DNA of 64,000 nucleotides from Sphagnum magellanicum (lineage: Eukaryota; Streptophyta; Sphagnopsida; Sphagnales; Sphagnaceae): NCBI GenBank assembly GCA_021904315.1, contig CM038926.1:932501-996500 (forward strand), given 5' to 3'. Below the pieces are notes generated by a model. The model saw nothing but the letters and a program-made list of their open reading frames with translations. It was not told the origin of the DNA and did not search any database. Both the position numbers and the translations under genes were made by a program. Below, in pieces: positions 57,700-64,000 of the stretch; position 1 is the first letter of the stretch, and each line of letters begins with the position of its first letter.

Positions 57700-58250
57700 C
57701 TTATAATAAAATAGTCACCAATAGTCATAATATAACATAAAACAACCAACAATAATTTATAATACAAAAGCCACCAATAGTCGTAATATAACAAAAAATA
57801 ACCACCAATATCCATTAATAAAATAACCATCAATAACCACCAATAGAACAACCACCAATAATCATTAATAGCCACTAATAAATTAATCATCAATATTCAC
57901 CAATAAAATAATCACCAACGGTTTACAATAAAATAACCACCAATATCCACTAATAGCCTATAATAATTTAACTACTAATAATCATTAATATAATAGCCAC
58001 TAATAACCATTAATGTAATAACCATTATTATCCACCAATAGCCATTAATAAAATAGCCACCAATAATCATTAATAAAATAACCACCAATAGCCATTAATA
58101 AAATAATCACCAATAACCATTAATGGCCTATTGTAATTTAGCCTAAAATAACCACCAATAGTCACTAGTAGCCATTAATAAAATAACCATTAATAGCCAT
58201 CAATAAACTAACTACCAATAGCCATTAATAACCATATATTAAAATCGTTT
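57700..58250. repeat. CCACCAATAG/CCATTAATAA short-unit array (copy 2)
   Basis: Long degenerate tandem field of AATAACCACCAATAGCC and ATTAATAAAATAACCACC units, continuing into AAAATAACCTAAGGTGAAATA units to about 58640. It is about twice as long as in copy 1. Confidence 0.85.
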
Positions 58251-58992
58251 AAATTTTTTAAAAATAATCTAAGGTGAAATAATCCACAATAGATTAAAAT
58301 AATTTAAGGTGAAATAACTTACAATAGTTTATAATTGTTAATAATAACATAAGGTGAAATAACCTTCAATAGCCAAAAATAACCAACAACAGTTTCACAT
58401 AGTTGAAAATAACCTAAGATGAAATAGTTTAGAATAGTCAAAAATAATTTATAATAGTTGTAAGTAGCTTAAAATGAAATAATTTACAATAGCCAAAAAT
58501 AACCTAAGGTGAAATAGGCTAAAATAACCAAAAATAACTTAGAATAACTAAAAATAACCTAGGGTGAAATAACCAAAAATAACCAAATTTTTTGAGAATA
58601 GCCATAAATAGTTATAAATAATGTAGGGTGAAATAATTTAAATTAATGAAAAATAGTCCTATAATAGTTGAAAGTAATTTAACATAGGTAGTATTATTAT
58701 ATTAGCAAAAATCTTATCCATTTATTAAACATTTTATTTTTCAAAAAAATGGTCATTGAAATGTTATTGAATAATGATATTCATTTTTCTTTGTTCAAAT
58801 GATTTTACACTTTCAAAAGGAAATAAATGTAATTATGTACATTATTGAAATTTATTTTTAAAAAACTCAAATCATTTCATTTGGACAAAATCTCAATAAG
58901 ATATGAATTTTCAAAGTTTATGTTTTTGTAATGTTTAAAATGAAGTATTTGATAAATATAATGTAATGTAACATATTATCACAACAAGTGAG

Positions 58993-59047
58993 TGGCTTGA
59001 TGGTAGGGATGTTTGCCTCCATTCTAAAGGTCAAAGGATCAAACTTC
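58993..59047 (+). repeat. tRNA-like (SINE-head) segment in copy 2
   Basis: TGGCTTGATGG (58993-59003) matches the pol III A-box consensus, and GGATCAAACTTC (59036-59047) is B-box-like, about 43 bp downstream. Between them lies TAGGGATGTTTGCCTCC, like the D-arm and anticodon-arm part of tRNA-derived SINE heads. The homologous block in copy 1 is more decayed. Confidence 0.6.
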
Positions 59048-59484
59048 ACAAGTGGTGTGTATGCGATCAATATTGGTAAATTGATTAAATATTTTTTATC
59101 TAGTTTTTTATAGTAGGTGCCTAGGTTGATTATGTGGCCCACGTACTTATGTTAGGTTTTTAACCTAGCTTAAGTAGTGACACATGTCAATAACTCATAG
59201 GTTGAAAATCATGAAAATATCAATAATATTATATATTTAATAATTTTAATTTAATTTATTTCCATGTTGCCTAATTAATTAATTAGCAAGTGAATGGCTT
59301 GGCAAATTTGTATTTCACTTGAGAATAACCTTGTTTCATTAAATGCTATTGAACCAATTCATTGTCCATAACAATTGGTCCCTATTCATTAAAAGGTTGA
59401 CTAGTTTCACCATGGTAAAAATGTTCAAATTCATTCAAAATCTAATGAAACCTAGAGTGAACTAGGATGCATTTTGGTGTAGTG

Positions 59485-59975
59485 CAAACACTAGTAAAAC
59501 AACATTACATATAGAAATTTTAGGACATTTTAGTGAAAAAACCAATTGTCAAAAAAACATGTCTATAGGCATCATCAATGATAATACCTTTTGTAATGGC
59601 ATCTTCCAAGCCCATTGAATCAAAATAGTTAGATAACAAAACCCTACACAAAATCTGTGATGGATTTATTCAATGTGTTCTAGTCAACATATGAGAGAGC
59701 ATAGAATTTGTCATGGGCTTGATTGCTTTGAAATCTATCGAGATAACTCTTTCGAATTACATTGGAAGGATGAGGAAAATAGATACACAACATTCTATGA
59801 ACAACGACATTTAAACTCTTTAACTTGACCCCACCCCAATCAAAGAAGATAACTTGGTGCACTAGGACTACCTTCCACAATTCTAGGCATGTTCTAAAGA
59901 AGATTGCAAGTGCTTAAATGTTCACAAATAAGCTAGAGAAAAAACTACCCCTATCCTTATCAAGGGATGTAGGTA
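59485..59975. other. No recognised gene
   Basis: A minus-strand frame at 59880-59680 (MWKVVLVHQVIFFDWGGVKL) has some protein-like composition but matches nothing I recognise. It lies 3' of the kinase pseudogene and could be an intron or a lost exon. Confidence 0.3.
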
Positions 59976-59984
59976 AGTAGAAGA

Positions 59985-61433
<1,449 letters not shown>

Positions 61434-62908
61434 ACACAAGTAGGTCAAATTAATGTTTGAAAAAGAATTTCCTGTTCAATTTTCAAAACTTGTCTAAGGC
61501 ATTTTGTGTGGAAAAGAGCTTGAATGGCCTAGCCTTGTTCTTTGCCAATCTATCTCCATGTTGGAGCTATGTCAGTCATATGTAGTCACTTGGCCATAGT
61601 TATTGTCATCCAATTTATTGACACAATCTCCACCTTGCTTAAATCATGTGTCCATTCCTTTTCACATGTTATATATGCTTTTGCAACTACATCAACCCAA
61701 TTCATGGCTATAAATGATGCTTGAAAAAAATACTACAAATGTGAAATGTAACACTCCTCCATGGTATAGATATACAAGATTTGCAAGAAACCACTCATCA
61801 CAACACCAACATAATACAACTCTAGGGTTGAAATGGGGACCATTCAATACAAGTTTCTTTTTAAAAATCTCATATATGAAAAGTAGATGAAGCTCATATA
61901 CATCTTTTGTTGCTTACACATAACAACCTTGCATTTAGCTCTTTTGACACTTGCAAGAGAAGGTTATAGTAAAACATGAAATTGTGAAAACCTAACAACA
62001 AAATATATTTCCACCAACACCAAAAAAGATATATTGTTATCCTAAATCTTCTTGCAAGAATATACGTACCTAATGATGATAATAGAAACTTTTGACAAGG
62101 TAACAAAAGAAGAAATAGAACTTGAAAAGATTTTTCTTGTTGAAAAATTGCAAGTACATGATGATGTGGAGAAACACATCAATTGGTTAGGCCTCTTGAC
62201 AAGCTAATGAAAGCAAAAATGAATGATGTTCGAAATAATTTGAGCACGATTTGCTGGTTACAAAGTTTCAAACCTAGAATTCAAAGTTTCTAATTGAAAA
62301 TTTGGAACATTCTAGGATTTTAGATTTCACAAAATGCCAATGTTCGTGATTTATCGAATTTTTACAGCTGAATCTATCTCCATACTGGACTTAGGGGTTT
62401 TACCTTTGGCTCCGCACCTTCAACTATAACAAGTTGAGTCAAATATGGTATGGATTCTTTGACATTAGCTTCCTGCAACTTTGACTTATACTATTAACTA
62501 CGACCATCTATGTGTGTCAAGTTTTTATCTTGCATTACAAGCTCCAGTTGGCAAAAAAACACAAAGTCATCACCAATGTTAGTCCATAAGTAACTAACAT
62601 TTGCATGAAAGCAATAGAATGACAAAAAGACAAGTCGAAGTAATTAGAATTGTGCACCACATAGGTAAAGAAGGCCGTTGTCTCCAATGTGAGTTCCAAC
62701 AACGTTGTGGGATCATAGTTGCTCCCAAAAAAAACTTTTGGAATTGCTCCATGGAAAGCATCCAATCCATAGGGGTCCATATTGTCAAAATCCATAAGTT
62801 TTGTTCTCCATGCACTATTTGGAGCCCATGCAAAATTTCTCATTTTCTTCAAACACAAAGTAACCTTGCATTTGTAATGCAACAAACTAATAAACATATG
62901 TTAATCAC
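61434..62908 (-). other. Stop-rich DNA between the two dead genes
   Basis: The kinase N-lobe was not found here. A minus-strand stretch near 62810-62620 (NFAWAPNSAWRTKLMDFDNM, then MDPYGLDAFHGAIPKVFFGS) looks coding and may be a further exon of the gene at 62909-64000. The rest is intron-like. Confidence 0.4.
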
Positions 62909-63394
62909 CTTTATTCAGTTCACTCAAGGTGTGGATCCATTGTTCAAGGCATTCATGTATGGTATTGGGAGGAGGCTTTGGAACCTCCAAAAGTCGATAT
63001 AGCACATCTCGAGCAACTCTAGTGTAATGGCCATGTGCATTTCGTATTTTCTCCCCTATGAGAGATCCTAGTCCTCGTACCTTATCTATTTGTGGGCCCC
63101 AAGCTCTAAGGAATGCTTGTCTCTACTCATCATCATCTTCAACACCAAAGTAACACAAAATTGCATCTTGGATGATAGCAATATTTGGATACAGTGTGCA
63201 AACCTTGAAATCCTTCCCAAGAAGGAGTTGTCATATAATTAATGGAACTTTCTTCTTCATTAAGGTGGAGTGCAAACTTTCAATTAACTTCTCAAGTTGT
63301 GCAAATTGAGATATGCACTATTTTTTCAATTTTGAAAGCAACAAACGATCAGCTATTGACATCCCTTTGCCTCCTCCAACCTTGGTGTTTGTTT
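62909..63394 (-). pseudogene. Exon of an unrecognised decayed gene
   Basis: On the minus strand, after an acceptor GCATAG, one frame reads KVGGGKGMSIADRLLLSKLK, QFAQLEKLIESLHSTLMKKK, LYPNIAIIQDAILCYFGVED, QAFLRAWGPQIDKVRGLGSL and VPKPPPNTIHECLEQWIHTL, ending AATAAAG|GTGATT, a donor. Three in-frame stops. The helical, leucine-rich, balanced composition is that of a host protein; no family recognised. Probably continues the exon at 63766-64000. Confidence 0.6.
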
Positions 63395-63765
63395 CTATGC
63401 AACTTATAAGAAAACCCATTAACAACATGTAGCTAGAAGACAATCAATTTATTCTTGATTTTGATTGAAAAAAAACCAAAAACAACATACAAATTCTTGA
63501 AATCAGTTTTGAGTGTTATGACAACAATGTGATGGGACTAAGGTTCAACTATAATTAAGCAAGAACAAAGGCCATGTAAGTGAAACAAGTCAACAAGTGA
63601 AAGAAAAGTTCTGTTCACATACACATTAGTATTGAGGGGTCAAATTGTCAAATAGACTTGAATCCAACTTGTACAAATTGCAAATTGTGAAGAAATATTG
63701 AATTTGTGAAAAAACTAAAGTACCAAATTCACATGCTATGACAATTTATTGCTACAACATCATAC

Positions 63766-64000
63766 CTCTTTGAGGCATGCCGGATGTAGGTGGTTGTGTA
63801 GGACTTTCAACATGGAGCCCATAATCTTCTTCAAGTTGAAGAGAAGATTGGCGACTCTAATTGGCTCCTTGAACGCTTATACTTGAATTTGTTCGCATCG
63901 GCACCTCATACCTTGCATGGCCTCTGTTGATATTGCTCAAATTTCCTGGTGCAAAGAGGTCAGCAAAGTTGTGTTTTTTCATAATTTGTGATCTTGGCAA
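63766..64000 (-). pseudogene. Upstream exon of the same unrecognised gene, cut by window edge
   Basis: On the minus strand the frame reads MKKHNFADLFAPGNLSNINR, then VPMRTNSSISVQGAN, one TAG, and LQLEEDYGLHVESPTQPPTS before GMPQRG. The donor AAAGAG|GTATGA follows. Serine- and proline-rich, suggesting a disordered N-terminal part. The true start may lie outside the window. Confidence 0.5.

Larger units (their letters stand above)
57139..59484. mobile_element. CACTA-like non-coding element, copy 2 (2.35 kb)
   Basis: It starts CATTACTACAAAAGTGAGGT and ends GCATTTTGGTGTAGTG, with a perfect 3-bp duplication CAA/CAA (57136-57138 and 59485-59487). It aligns throughout with 28334-30257: shared CATTTTAGTGATTTCACC, TTATTTCACTATAATATCA, AATGTAATGTAACATATTATC and GAACCTAGAGTG-type blocks. 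It contains about 190 bp near 59130-59320 that copy 1 lacks. No open frame. Confidence 0.93.

Noticed and set aside
62601-63002. Plus-strand ORF of 133 codons
   Set aside because: It is antisense to the exon-like blocks on the minus strand, which have splice signals and better composition.

Overview
This is a gene-poor, A+T-rich stretch of a large plant nuclear genome, buried in old, nested and mutually interrupted transposable elements. The one gene that looks intact is a GUN4-type tetrapyrrole-binding protein of the chloroplast with a canonical GT-AG intron (minus strand, about 38.5-40.3 kb). Interrupted SnRK1-type kinase exons, tRNA-iMet-primed Ty3/gypsy elements and CACTA-like elements also point to a land plant. 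The low gene density, heavily decayed retroelements and lack of the angiosperm-type C-terminal tail on GUN4 fit a gymnosperm or another non-angiosperm best. That placement is an inference.

Layout. 0-11.8 kb: two head-to-tail, heavily mutated Ty3/gypsy remnants (A and B, plus strand). Each has a degenerate open region between integrase and the 3' LTR; A is interrupted by a 152-bp CACTA-type MITE. 12-15.2 kb: an A+T-rich tandem repeat of about 305 bp, a 557-bp inverted-repeat element and a CACTA-like right end. 15.4-19.9 kb: a three-level nest, with a solo LTR inside a CACTA-like element that lies between two minus-strand LTR copies. 19.9-24 kb: decayed coding-like sequence and an integrase fragment. 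24-27.2 kb: a CACTA-like left end carrying the same 305-bp repeat, then an inverted pair of LTR copies. 28.3-30.3 and 57.1-59.5 kb: two copies of one non-coding CACTA-like family with an internal CCAATA-type array and a tRNA-like segment. 31-36 kb: a minisatellite, a solo LTR and featureless A+T-rich DNA. 36.2-37.2 kb: an isolated unit with 14-bp perfect inverted ends. 38.5-40.9 kb: GUN4 and its upstream region. 40.9-51.1 kb: a Ty3/gypsy element on the minus strand with both LTRs, a primer binding site and gag-PR-RT-RH-IN order, whose 3' LTR ends about 0.8 kb upstream of the chosen GUN4 start. 53-57 kb: LTR fragment, minisatellite, microsatellite, unrecognised DNA. 60-61.4 kb: three exons of a non-processed SnRK1-alpha pseudogene. 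62.9-64 kb: exons of an unrecognised decayed gene that runs off the window.

One LTR family (5' end TGTCACAACCC or TGTCGTAACCC) accounts for seven separate copies and has inserted into nearly every other class of element. Its solo copies have 5-bp target duplications (TGATT, CCCTC, GTGAC/ATGAC). CACTA-like elements have 3-bp duplications (AAA, TAC, CAA). These allow a relative order of insertions to be read. I found no CRISPR array, rRNA, functional tRNA gene or operon-like cluster. Positions of decayed elements are approximate where no terminal motif could be seen.
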